Source: Actinernus sp. WN-2022
Taxonomy: Eukaryota; Cnidaria; Anthozoa; Actiniaria; Actinernidae
Reading direction: 5' to 3'
Assembly (NCBI GenBank): GCA_030867875.1
Contig: JAOWCC010000936.1
Location: forward strand, 82,059,032 to 82,123,031
DNA length: 64,000 bases
In this document: positions 22,031 through 34,300 of the stretch, piece after piece
How positions within the stretch are numbered: the stretch's first letter is position 1
Layout: every line of letters starts with the position of its first letter
Position numbers and translations under genes: made by a program
Notes under the pieces: model-generated
What the model saw: the letters and a program-made list of their open reading frames with translations, nothing else
Database searches by the model: none
What the model was told of the DNA's origin: nothing

Positions 22031-23668
22031 CACTGTCATTAGCCAATCACATGCTAGGATGATGTACTGTACACTGCCACTAGCCAATCACATGCTAGGA
22101 TGATGTACTGTACACTCTTTTAATATTCCAGTTGAGCGCACAGCGTGCTGTGGTCACCAATAAAGCACTGTCATTAGCCAATCACCTGCTAGGATGATGT
22201 ACTGTACACTGTCATTAGCCAATCACCTGCTAGGATGATGTACTGTACACTGTCATTAGCCAATCACCTGCTAGGATGATGTACTGTACACTGTTATTAG
22301 CCAATCACATGCTAGGATGATGTACTGTACACTGTCATTAGCCAATCACATGCTAGGATGATGTACTGTACACTGTCATTAGCCAATCACATGCTAGGAT
22401 GATGTACTGTACACTGCCATTAGCCAATCACATGCTGGGATGATGTACTGTACACTGTCATTAGCCAATCACCTGCTAGGATGATGTACTGTACACTGTC
22501 ATTAGCCAATCACCTGCTAGGATGATGTACTGTACACTGTCATTAGCCAATCACATGCTAGGATGATGTACTGTACACTGTCATTCGCCAATCACCTGCT
22601 AGGATGATGTACTGTACACTGTCATTAGCCAATCACCTGCTAGGATGATGTACTGTACACTGTCATTAGCCAATCACATGCTAGGATGATGTACTGTACA
22701 CTGTCATTAGCCAATCACATGCTAGGATGATGTACTGTACACTGTCATTAGCCAATCACATGCTAGGATGATGTACTGTACACTGTCATTAGCCAATCAC
22801 CTGCTAGGATGATGTACTGTACACTGCATTAGCCAGTCACCTGCTAGGATGATGTACTGTACACTGTCATTAGCCAATCACATGCTAGGATGATGTACTG
22901 TACACTGTCATTAGCCAATCACATGCTAGGATGATGTACTGTACACTGTCATTAGCCAATCACATGCTAGGATGATATACTGTACACTGTCATTCGCCAA
23001 TCACCTGCTAGGATGATGTACTGTACACTGTCATTAGCCAATCACCTGCTAGGATGATGTACTGTACACTGTCATTAGCCAATCACATGCTAGGATGATG
23101 TACTGTACACTGTCATTAGCCAATCACATGCTAGGATGATGTACTGTACACTGTCATTAGCCAATCACATGCTAGGATGATGCACTGTACACTGTCATTA
23201 GCCAATCACATGCTAGGATGATGTACTGTACACTGCCATTAGCCAATCACATGCTAGGATGATGTACTGTACACTGCCATTAGCCAATCACATGCTAGGA
23301 TGATGTACTGTACACTGTCATTAGCCAATCACATGCTAGGATGATATACTGTACACTGTCATTAGCCAATCACCTGCTAGGATGATGTACTGTACACTGT
23401 CATTAGCCAATCACCTGCTAGGATGATGTACTGTACACTGTCATTAGCCAATCACCTGCTAGGATGATGTACTGTACACTGTCATTAGCCAATCACATGC
23501 TAGGATGATGTACTGTACACTGTCATTAGCCAATCACATGCTAGGATGATATACTGTACACTGTCATTAGCCAATCACCTGCTAGGATGATGTACTGTAC
23601 ACTGCATTAGCCAGTCACCTGCTAGGATGATGTACTGTACACTGTCATTAGCCAATCACCTGCTTGGA
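22031..23668. repeat. 41-bp minisatellite, about 39 copies
   Basis: The unit is ATTAGCCAATCAC-[AC]TGCTAGGATGATGTACTGTACACTGTC. Copies are highly homogeneous and fall into two variants, differing at CACATG versus CACCTG. Every copy holds a CCAAT pentamer. A 134-base duplication of the left flank (21978-22111 repeated at 22112) interrupts the array after its second unit. There are no spacers, so it is not a CRISPR array. Confidence 0.95.
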
Positions 23669-23689
23669 TTTCATACTGTGTACGAAGTT

Positions 23690-24500
23690 GGAATATAAAT
23701 ATCTTAATATAAATGCACGCTCAAGTATTTCTTGTCACGTAGATCACTCGAATTTTGTATCACAAAACAAACAGAAGATGGATTTCCTATGTCCTTATAC
23801 TAAATTAAACTAATGCACTTTCGAGGTCTTTAAAAGCCTCAAGTTAGCCCGAAATAAAGCCGCCTCCTCGACTCATCCAGGGTTCACTGGAACGAGATGA
23901 GGCGGCTGTATTTCACACTAGCCTCGAGCGTGTATAATTCGTTTTTATATACCCACCACGCCCCAAAGCCATTGTTCTATGCAGTTCTTTGGAATGCAGG
24001 AAAGACCTTCATTTCATTCAGTTTTAGGGGAGTATGTATCATAGCGCATCTGCATTTCTTGCTAGCCGAGTTTAATTGTTGTTGGTACTCGACCTTTTCG
24101 GTAATGAATATTTCGTAACAGCAGAATCACATGCAGTTGTGATAGACGTTTTAACGATTTAAATATATATAGGAGGAATGAGCGGGAAGGAAGACTGTAG
24201 GAGAGTTTATATCAATAAAGCAAAGCAGTGGTCAACAGGAGTCCATTACGCCATCTCCCATACATAACTATAAGTCTGTGAGTCACTGTATGATCAAGCT
24301 ATATTTAGAACAGATCTCGCGGAGTTCTCGTGCCCTCACTTTGAGAATCCAATCAAACAATAGTTAGAATACAGTGTTAGTAAATCACCCAAAGAACCAC
24401 AAATCATTCTCAATCTCGATAATGGCGATAAGCGGAGTCAGAAGGCAGTTTCCCGGGAAATATATTCTAAAAATAGCTCAATCCGGTCATACGCTGACTC
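23690..24500. other. Intergenic, no gene recognised
   Basis: An inverted pair AAGCCGCCTC / GAGGCGGCT (about 23858 and 23898) suggests a small MITE. Nothing coding is supported. Confidence 0.5.
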
Positions 24501-24530
24501 ACGGATATACATGTAGTATGTTTACCGCCT

Positions 24531-24900
24531 CACTGGTTAGCTCAGTTGGTAGCGCACGGTCTAGAGTGCGGGAGGTCAGGGGTTCACTGGTTAGCTCAGT
24601 TGATAGCGCACGGTCTAGAGTGCAGGAGGTCAGGGGTTCACTGGTTAGCTCAATTGGTAGAGCACGGTCTAGAGTGCGGGAGATCAGGGGTTGGAATCCC
24701 GGCCGCGTCCTTGGGCAGGGACGTATAAATCGTTGGCCTTGTCTCCTTCCTCTTCTAATCTATACGAGGGGGATGCGAAAGAACCTGTTGTGCATGTTAT
24801 TTCGAGAAAGGGTAGGGGATTGTCTCCCGATACAGCAGCCAGGTATTCTGAGGTACTAATAATCACTCATGATTCTAAACTGCACGGCAGCACATTGCGC
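24531..24900 (+). mobile_element. tRNA-derived SINE with triplicated head
   Basis: Three 54-base copies start at 24531, 24585 and 24639, each with TTAGCTCAGTTGGTAG-type box A. Only the last runs on into a full box B-like GGGTTGGAATCCCGG and then the SINE body. The body (GGGACGTATAAATCGTTGGC and later GGGATTGTCTCCCG-like sequence) matches the minus-strand copy at 58209-58452, which has a single head. The element codes for no protein; the open frame running through it is incidental. Confidence 0.8.
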
Positions 24901-25511
24901 CACAATAGCAGTCCGTATCACAAAATAACCATGTGAAGCGCATTTGAATATATTCATATAGAATTTGCGCTAGATAAATGAATACCTTTTTTATGTATGG
25001 ACGCTCCTGTTAATGGGCTCCTTGTGGTCAACTATCTCGCGAGTAGTAGGAGACGCATGGAATTACCCCTTTTTTAGGAGCTCTCGTTCATCCGGATGAC
25101 ATCGCGGATGGGTCTATTGTCTTGGGCTCATGAATAAAGTGAAGTGGAATTCATTATCTATTCTTAACAAGAGCCCATCTGGGCTTTCACTCGGGCCACA
25201 TGAGATTGAAGATGAAATACACTTTCATTTGAAATCCTCTTAGTAATAACCAAAGGGAAGAATTATTAGCTGAATTTAGCAGTCTTTAGGAGTGGCCGGT
25301 AGCGCGGGGACTTTCATTCTATGCTCCCCAAAGATATATGTAATTAAATATTTTTGTTTTTCTCGTATGTAAATTAAAGAAGTTGACCTTTTAATTTAAA
25401 CACTACTTATTCATGTGACACACGTTTACAATTTAGTCTGCTGTTCTGTTATACTGCAGGTTCCAAGTACTAATACATGATTGTCTCAAATGTATGTTTA
25501 TATTTGATGAA

Positions 25512-27877
25512 TTTGATTAATTGGAGTGGCTATGGAGCCAGGACCGATCGCCTCCGAAACCCTGATTAGCAGAGAACGTTCCTCCACTAAAAAAATGAAT
25601 CCAAAGCATTATCGCTGCTCCCGCTTTTCCCGCTTTTTAATTTGTGTACCTGACCTAGATTAACTATTAATAGTTATTTCAGGTACCCTAAGACTCCTAT
25701 CGTTATTACTCTTACATGTGAGAGTATTATAATAAAGTTGTTGTTTGTTGTTGTTCATTATTAGTGTAACCTAGATGAACTATTAATAGTTATTTCAGGT
25801 ACCCTAAGACTCCTATCGTTATTGCTATTATTATAGATGCATGTATCTACTTACATGTGAGAGTATTATAATAAAGTTGTTGTTTGTTGTTGTTCATGAT
25901 TAGTGTAACCTAGATGAACTATTAATCGTTATTTCAGGTACCCTAAGACTCCTATCGTTATTACTATTATTATAGATGCATGTATCTACTTACATGTGAG
26001 AGTATTATAATAAAGTTGTTGTTTGTTGTTGTTCATGATTAGTGTAACCTAGATGAACTATTAATAGTTATTTCAGGTACCCTAAGACTCCTATCGTTAT
26101 TACTATTATTATAGATGCATGTATCTACTTACATGTGAGAGTATTATAATAAAGTTGTTGTTTGTTGTTGTTCATGATTAGTGTAACCTAGATGAACTAT
26201 TAATAGTTATTTCAGGTACCCTAAGACTCCTATCGTTATTGCTATTATTATAGATGCATGTATCTACTTACATGTGAGAGTATTATAATAAAGTTGTTGT
26301 TTGTTGTTGTTCATGATTAGTGTAACCTAGATGAACTATTAATCGTTATTTCAGGTACCCTAAGACTCCTATCGTTATTACTATTATTATAGATGCATGT
26401 ATCTACTTACATGTGAGAGTATTATAATAAAGTTGTTGTTTGTTGTTGTTCATGATTAGTGTAACCTAGATGAACTATTAATAGTTATTTCAGGTACCCT
26501 AAGACTCCTATCGTTATTGCTATTATTATAGATGCATGTATCTACTTACATGTGAGAGTATTATAATAAAGTTGTTGTTTGTTGTTGTTCATGATTAGTG
26601 TAACCTAGATGAACTATTAATAGTTATTTCAGGTACCCTAAGACTCCTATCGTTATTACTATTATTATAGATGCATGTATCTACTTACATGTGAGAGTAT
26701 TATAATAAAGTTGTTGTTTGTTGTTGTTCATGATTAGTGTAACCTAGATGAACTATTAATAGTTATTTCAGGTACCCTAAGACTCCTATCGTTATTGCTA
26801 TTATTATAGATGCATGTATCTACTTATATGTGAGAGTATTATAATAAAGTTGTTGTTTGTTGTTGTTCATGATTAGTGTAACCTAGATGAACTATTAATA
26901 GTTATTTCAGGTACCCTAAGACTCCTATCGTTATTGCTATTATTATAGATGCATGTATCTACTTACATGTGAGAGTATTATAATAAAGTTGTTGTTTGTT
27001 GTTGTTCATGATTAGTGTAACCTAGATGAACTATTAATAGTTATTTCAGGTACCCTAAGACTCCTATCGTTATTACTATTATTATAGATGCATGTATCTA
27101 CTTACATGTGAGAGTATTATAATAAAGTTGTTGTTTGTTGTTGTTCATGATTAGTGTAACCTAGATGAACTATTAATAGTTATTTCAGGTACCCTAAGAC
27201 TCCTATCGTTATTGCTATTATTATAGATGCATGTATCTACTTATATGTGAGAGTATTATAATAAAGTTGTTGTTTGTTGTTGTTCATGATTAGTGTAACC
27301 TAGATGAACTATTAATCGTTATTTCAGGTACCCTAAGACTCCTATCGTTATTACTATTATTATAGATGCATGTATCTACTTACATGTGAGAGTATTATAA
27401 TAAAGTTGTTGTTTGTTGTTGTTCATGATTAGTGTAACCTAGATGAACTATTAATCGTTATTTCAGGTACCCTAAGACTCCTATCGTTATTACTATTATT
27501 ATAGATGCATGTATCTACTTACATGTGAGAGTATTATAATAAAGTTGTTGTTTGTTGTTGTTCATGATTAGTGTAACCTAGATGAACTATTAATCGTTAT
27601 TTCAGGTACCGTAAGACTCCTATCGTTATTACTATTATTATAGATGCATGTATCTACTTACATGTGAGAGTATTATAATAAAGTTGTTGTTTGTTGTTGT
27701 TCATGATTAGTGTAGTTGAGGGTTCTGTAGGGGTTCTCCTGTTCAGGTGGAAAGCGGGAGCAGCGATAATGCTTTCGATTCAATTTTTTTAGTGCATGGG
27801 AGGAACTGTTCACCGGCTGCTAATCAGGGTTTCGGAGGCGGTCGGGCCTGGCTCCATAGCCGCTCCAAACAATCAAA
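25512..27877. mobile_element. 2.4-kb TIR element filled with satellite
   Basis: Arms of roughly 115-130 bases are mirrored: TTTGATTAATTGGAGTGGCT at the left, its near-complement at the right end. The inner arms hold AAACCCTGATTAGCAG and TCGCTGCTCCCGCTTT and their complements. No transposase frame is present. Almost the entire interior is a 139-bp tandem array, so this is a non-autonomous element. Confidence 0.8.
25640..27714. repeat. 139-bp satellite, about 15 units
   Basis: Units begin at 25764, 25903, 26042 and so on with a constant 139-base period. A shortened first unit lies at 25640. Each carries TTTCAGGTACC (a splice-acceptor-like motif), ATAGATGCATGTATCTAC (an imperfect palindrome), ATAATAAAG (a poly(A)-like signal) and a GTTGTTGTTTGTTGTTGTTC stretch. 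The copies differ at a few positions such as TAATAGTTA/TAATCGTTA, alternating in a way that suggests higher-order duplication. Confidence 0.95.
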
Positions 27878-28291
27878 CTCTCAAAATAGAACCAAGACCT
27901 CATCCACAGAAACAATTTAGATAATGAAAACCTCACCACTTTACCTCCAGGGGCTCCCCCATCGGCCACTTTCGGCTAAATAACTGTTCGGATGAAAAAG
28001 GAATTTTCTTAAATTTGCGAGTACATATATTTTGGGCAACTTTCGGAACATCGGCGGAATAAAGAAAAAAATTGAATATGCTCGCCTAAACTTTTTCGTA
28101 AAAATCGGTAAATTCCTACGATTTTCGATTTCTCGAATATCGCAAAACATCAAAACATTTTCAGGTCACATGTTAGTGAATGCGGAGTATTTCGAAACAT
28201 CTGGTTAACACCTGAGATTTTCGGATGCAGTTTTCCCCCTGTCGGCAGATTCGACAACCAATTTACAGTTCCTAGAAGTTTCGGTACAATC

Positions 28292-29040
28292 AAGGGCCGT
28301 TTACACGACAGGAAAAAATGGCACGGCTCGGATAAAAACTAGAACGGCTCGGATAATTTCATTCGTGTAAACGATCCGTACCCTACTTTTACCCGTGCCA
28401 ATTTTACCCGTTCTGGGACCATAGGCGCCTATGGTCCCGAAACGGAACGGAACGGATAAAACTGGGTTCGGTACCCGTGTTTCCAGTTCCAGTGCATCGT
28501 GTAAACGCTTACGTACCCGTTCCATTGCTTTTTTCTGAGCCTGCACCGTTTTGTCCTCAGTTGTTTATTTCTGTCCGCATGCGTAGTTAGCTCCACTTTC
28601 TCGCAATATGGCGGACGATAAACGAGTGAACGGGAAGAGCAAAAAAATGAAAATGAAGGGGAAATGTTATCTTCTAACGAGTCTAAGCTTTATATCTGTT
28701 TTTTTTTATGCAACTTCAAAGTAGAACTAACCGATTTCCTTCTTAAAAGAAACATAAAGTACACAGCCTTACTTCGTCAATCGCCATTTTACTTTACGAG
28801 CGTCAGTGCGACGCATACGAATGACAGTGATCTAAACATTATCATGGGCTCAACCACGGTCCGTTCTCGGAAATATTCTCGTGTAAACAGCCCTTGCCGT
28901 TCCACCTAGGCTTGCGGACCGGTGCCACTTTTTATCCGAACCGTTTCAAGATATTTCTCGTGTAAATGGGCAAATATTCATGGAACCGGTACTTCTCTCT
29001 ATCCGAGCCGTTCCTTTTTTCTGTCGTATAAACGGGCCTT
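28292..29040. mobile_element. 749-bp TIR element
   Basis: The left end AAGGGCCGTTTACACGACAG and the right end CTGTCGTATAAACGGGCCTT are mirrored. Inner repeats of GGCTCGGATAAA-type sequence and complements follow on both sides. It has no plausible transposase. Terminal AAGGGCCGTTTACACG ends recall widespread hAT/PIF-type MITEs, but the family is not assigned. Confidence 0.75.
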
Positions 29041-29549
29041 CAGTGAAAGGTAAGATTCTGAGAAAAAGGTTGCCTAAAATTTTTCGGAATGACAATCAGG
29101 AAACCGCCCTAAAATATTCGAGACTGTCTAAGTTCCCCTAGGTTCACCGAATAGATACAATTTTACCAGCACAGTTTGAAATTCATTTAGTTAGCGTTAA
29201 AAGTGCTTTAGAAGTAATATAATGGCATATTTAATACAGTATTTTAGCGAAAACTCTCGTTGGGTGCCGCTGTACCTCACCAAACTTTACCTCGCCACTT
29301 TATTCACAATAGATAATGAAATCCACCGCACTTTGTTCATGTGGAAAGACAATAGATACCGAGATTCCAACAATAGATAATGAGATGCCACTTCAATTCA
29401 CAAGATATATTAACAATAGATAATGAATTCTACCACTTCATTCTATTCATGACCCAAGACACTAGACCAGTGACGTCATCCGAATTAATGAGAGCGCTTT
29501 AAAGACGCCTCAACTAGAAAAGGGGGTAATTCCATGCGTCTCTACTCTC

Positions 29550-31220
29550 GCCTAACTATACACGACTACTGACACGAACACTGAGCTCCATGGTATTTGG
29601 ATAAACACCGAATAATTGTTGTTATGCAAGATCCAAATGATTCGTTTGTGCATATGTCTGACACCGGTTAGAAAACAAGATTTCGAACTGTTACAAATTG
29701 TTGATACGACTAAATCATACAATAACATTTTAGGCCAACATTCTGCGATACTTTGTGTTTACACTGATCAAAATAATGATCATCGTTAGTATGGTAAGCT
29801 AAGGTCCTGAGATGTCCTGTTTTTGATTCATAGATTAGCCATAACGGGTGCGTGCTGTTCGTGTTTACGAGCCGGAAGTGAATCACTTCGTGACGTACAT
29901 TAGGTGTGACATGTCATCATATCCGGCACGAGTCACACCGCACCACAATCAACCCCGTTACTACTTCCTTGTAATGTTAGAAATACAAAAAAGTCCCTTT
30001 TTAAGAATTGAAATTACAATTCGAAGCAACCAAATAAAAAAATCCCATTTCTCAACTGTCTATGAACTGATGAAAATGACGTATACCTCTTTTGTAGAAG
30101 GAGAAATAAATTTATACACGATAATGAAAACTATTGTGAAGGATCATATTTGGGGTCTCAGTTTATCTGTGTTTTGCACTGTGTGTGCCACAGTCAGTGG
30201 CGATACATGAAAACGTTTCCCTTTAAAGTTGAGAGATAATCGGAAAGAACTGCACGAAGTACATGTCGAACTTTGATAAGAAATAAACATCTGAATTTCT
30301 AACGGGGACCTGAAACAACCTACCCTGGTTGCCAGGGGTTCGAGTTCGAGGAGCGGAGCGAAGCGATTCAATTCACTCACCGATCCAGAGTACATGAAAG
30401 TTTCGAATCGTCAGGTGATTATCGAAAATATTAGGAATGAGGAAGCTCCCCAGGCCCCTCTTAACTCTCTTTCGAGCCTCTGGAACCCAGGGTAGAAACA
30501 AACCATACAGGCTGATCAAAGCCAGGCCCGGGCTAAATCACAGATCGAATTGGAATTTAGCGTATTGGTTTTTGTCAGTTATGACCGACTCAAAACTCGC
30601 AATGTACCATCAAGATACAGATACAAGATGTCTGCTTATAAATTTAGCATTCTGAGTGCAGTAGTAATAAGGCCGAAACCCTTGCCACATGCATGTTATG
30701 AAAGCTACGAGCTCAACTCTGTGTTTTTACTTTCTCTCCATGGAGTCACTACATAAGTCAGTAATAAACCGAATTTCTCTGTTGTTCTTGTGTTGTTGTT
30801 TTTTCAGCTAACTAAAATAAAACGCGATTTTATTGTTGTTTCCTTTGACTGCATTTCATAACCTTTATCGTTACAAAAGTCGCCTGCTGCTATTTACACC
30901 TCTCTCTATATATGGGGAGATCCCTTTGGTTCGCGCTCGGCGCTTCACACAGGAAACCCGGGCCCGGTCGGTCGGTTCCTATTAGAGATGCCTGCGGAGG
31001 AGGCTACCTCCTGGTTGTTATCCCGGAATAGGAATTACTAAACAATTATTTTTCGAGTGTTACTTTCTTTCCAATTATGGTCCGAATGTCAGCCCCATTC
31101 ACTGGTAAAAACAAGGCGGACTGACGTTGATACGTACGCGTTCTGTGGTTTGTATTTATATGTAGATGTTATGTCACATACCGCCCGCTTTCAGCACCGC
31201 CGATTTAAGCCGATTTGCCT
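29550..31220. other. Upstream region of gene D
   Basis: No exon is recognised. The open frame at 29848-30210 has no domain match. The final 300 bases are less AT-rich and lead into the gene D promoter. Confidence 0.5.
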
Positions 31221-31228
31221 GACTCGCC

Positions 31229-31234
31229 TATAAA
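31229..31234 (+). promoter_or_regulatory. Candidate TATA box of gene D
   Basis: TATAAA lies 88 bases before the gene D start codon, in the same relative position as in genes B and C. Confidence 0.5.
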
Positions 31235-31316
31235 TTGAATGACAGAACAAACCAACGAGCCATACACGATCCAGTGAATTTGCAGTAAACTCGACGGACG
31301 AAACAAAGAAGCCATA

Positions 31317-34300
31317 ATGAAGACTTTGGTACAGTTTCTCAAACTTCTTATATTTTTAGCAACTTGGGATCGCTTTGCTGAAGGTGAGTGATCATCAAGT
31401 TTGATCGGTTTTTCTGTCCTACTTTCCTTCTTCAGTAGCCGATCAGAGTGAGGGCTCTGAATTCCAGTTCAGTTTTAAAGGCAATCCATCAATCAAAACA
31501 AAGGATAGCGAATGGTCGGTCAAAATTTAGAAGGGCTCGTCGTGTTTAGCCTTTGCACAGATAATTGTGTCTGTTCGGACGCTCGTGTTTGTGAAAATAC
31601 TCGGTGCTTGCAGTGGTGGTGAAATATCATTGCTCGTGCTCGTATGCTCGCAAATCGGCTCAAATTGACCATTTCATTTGCTAAGTTAAACCCTAAAACA
31701 GCTATTTATTTGTTCTAAACATGAAGTACATGACATTATTTTCAGCTCTTCCTCGCCATGTTGCCTATGAACCAGTTGGTTGCTATCGCGACAACCAAGT
31801 GAAACCTCGGCCCTTACCCGAACTTATCGCCAATCTACGAAGTACTATCGATTGGAATCACATGAATAAAACAATCGATAGGTGCGCGAGATTCGTTCAG
31901 AAGAAAGGCTACGAGTACTTTGGTCTTCAGTTCTATGGCGAGTGTTGGAGTGGTGATGAGAAAGCGAGCACTTCATACTTCAGGGACGGTACATCCCAGA
32001 GATGTGTGGCGGGCGTGGGTCAGAACCACGCAAACTACGTATACAAACTAAGCAGCAAAAGTATGTGGATGCTATGTTACTGGGATTTTCGGATATTAAT
32101 ACTAAAATTTTAATAAATACTCTATCTGGTATCTTATTATATGTTTTTGCTAGCTTTCATTAGCATTACGTATTAGGAAAATTGGTTCAATGTCAGATAG
32201 GCATTAAAAGAAAGATAATGTCAGGCCCACTTAGGTGACGATTCGATTGAAATATAGCGGATGAATTAAAACTTACTGTCCTAAATATTTGTAGCCGGCT
32301 TTCTGTAATTCGACTGATGCATTATGGTCCTCATCTGTAACCCAAGACATGTCCCTGCTGTTCATTTCTAAGTATATTTGGAAGTAACTATTGTCATCAT
32401 TAAAGGAGAACTGAAGCCTAAAATCAACTTTAGCTCATTGAGTAGATCTAAACATGAAAAGACGCATACCAAAATTTATTTTATTGTGTTTTGCGTCAAA
32501 GGAAAGAAAATATGCAAATCTTGCTTTGAATAGATGACTAACGACTCATAATTGCGCACTATTGTGCTTTCTTTGTGCTGAAGGTGTGGTTGTTTTTCCT
32601 TGGTATGTATGACGTACGTTACGGGGAAAAAAGAGCCGCCACACAAACTAGCTTTAGTCAGCAGAGAATCGGCTATTTTTCGACCTTCAAAACGTATTTC
32701 CTCTTTTTAGACGTGCACCTCAAAGAAATAAAATAGCAGAACGTATTTCTCTTGGATACAAGTTCAGTGTATAGTCGTTGTATTGATTTAGGGTTCAGTT
32801 CCCTTTAATCATTAATGTGTTGAGGGCTCGACGTCATGCGGGTGAAGGACGCAATGTGGCACGGGTATTAATGTAATGGCCAATAGACATTTTCAAAGTA
32901 AATACTAGCCTATTCATGTATGACATTTACCACAAAAACCTAAGTGGTACTTTCTTAAATATGTTTATTCCCCTTAGTAGTATCCACCAACATAACACAA
33001 GAAAGTCCAAATCTCAGCATTTTTTTATAAGTGACTCGAGAACTGATAAATAAAAAAGCCATTAACATCAACAGAATTAAAATCTGGGATCAAATACCGG
33101 AAATTACTAAAACTAAGAATAGAAATAGTTTTAAAAAATACATTATTTCTGTTCTCATTGAAAATTATAAATATGCATAAATCTCATATTAGAATTAAAA
33201 CAAGTCAAATAACATATCCATAATTTTTATTATATATCTTTCTCTTCTTCCATCTGTTTTTCCACCTCTGTTTTTCATAACTTCTCATTAAATTATAAAT
33301 TCTATATTTATTTCTAGCACACGTAACCGTAGCCAAGGTGAACCTGACTAGATAACCCCATGGTGTTTTTCAGGTTCTACCTTCTCTAGTACAAAATGAA
33401 ATTTATACTATTGATACGTCGCACTATTATAATTATCTTTTATTTTGTTCCTTCCATCTAGAGTGACATAAAATGTTGTTGTTGTTGTTTACAGTACTAA
33501 ACCCCTTAAATAGAGTACCGCTTATAAGGCAATATGTCAACGTCACGTCAACATCAACCTTCCTCTATATCTGATAAGAACCTGACGCTTTGTTTGTCTG
33601 TTTTGTTTTCTTTCAGCGCCTGTTCCAGCATCGCCAACTATTCCGACACGTACAGAGTCTTTGGGTAACATGTTAAGCTATTCAATTCAATACTGAATAA
33701 TTTTTGCGTCCAAACTCTAAAACTGCAGTAATGATATTTTAATGAGCCATGTACCATGGGTTATAACTCATGTTGTGTCTTATTCTGTGTTTTGTTTTAT
33801 TTATTCATATTCAGGGCGTGAATGTTCCAATTATCAAATTCTCCAATCCACTACCCGTGGTATGAAGTACGAGAATCGTAGCGTCCTTGAATGTGACCGC
33901 AGATTACGTCCCGGATGGTACCGTATCGCACGAGGGGCAGGAACACAGGTGCCCACAACATGTGTACCAAAATTTCGATGTGGTACCCAGGCCCCAGGAT
34001 GGTTGGCTGGTACTCACCCTGATTTGGCCGAGGGAATAGTGGACCGAGTAATTTGTTTTCACTGGCGAGACAACTGCTGTCATTTCAGGACGCAAGTAAA
34101 GGTCCGTAACTGTGGCACGTTTTACGTGTACAAGTTCTCTTCGTTACCAGATGCGTGTGATTTGAGGATCTGTGGTAATGGCGGAGAAGGTAAGCAATCC
34201 CTAAACACGTCATACTGAAAACCCTAACCCTAACCTCTCCTGTTCTAAAACGCGTTCCGCTCACTGAATATCGCTAAATTAAAAGAACTTATAATAAAAT

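Larger units (their letters stand above)
25043..29547. mobile_element. Composite structure bounded by long inverted repeats
   Basis: About 130 bases from 25043 (AGACGCATGGAATTACCCCT, later TCATCCGGATGAC, TGTCTTGGG, GAATTCATTATCTATT) recur in inverted order at 29410-29547. The two arms have the same motif order with scattered mismatches and indels. Between them lie the 25512-27877 and 28292-29040 elements. The simplest reading is an old TIR element that received two later insertions, but a rearranged pair of dispersed repeats is also possible. Confidence 0.65.

Noticed and set aside
22031..23668. Possible CRISPR array
   Set aside because: The 41-bp repeats are directly adjacent with no spacers and the genome is eukaryotic; it is a minisatellite.
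24374..24859. 161-aa open frame with repeated SLVSSV-x-SARSRV
   Set aside because: It runs through the triplicated tRNA-derived SINE head, so the protein repeats only reflect the DNA repeats.
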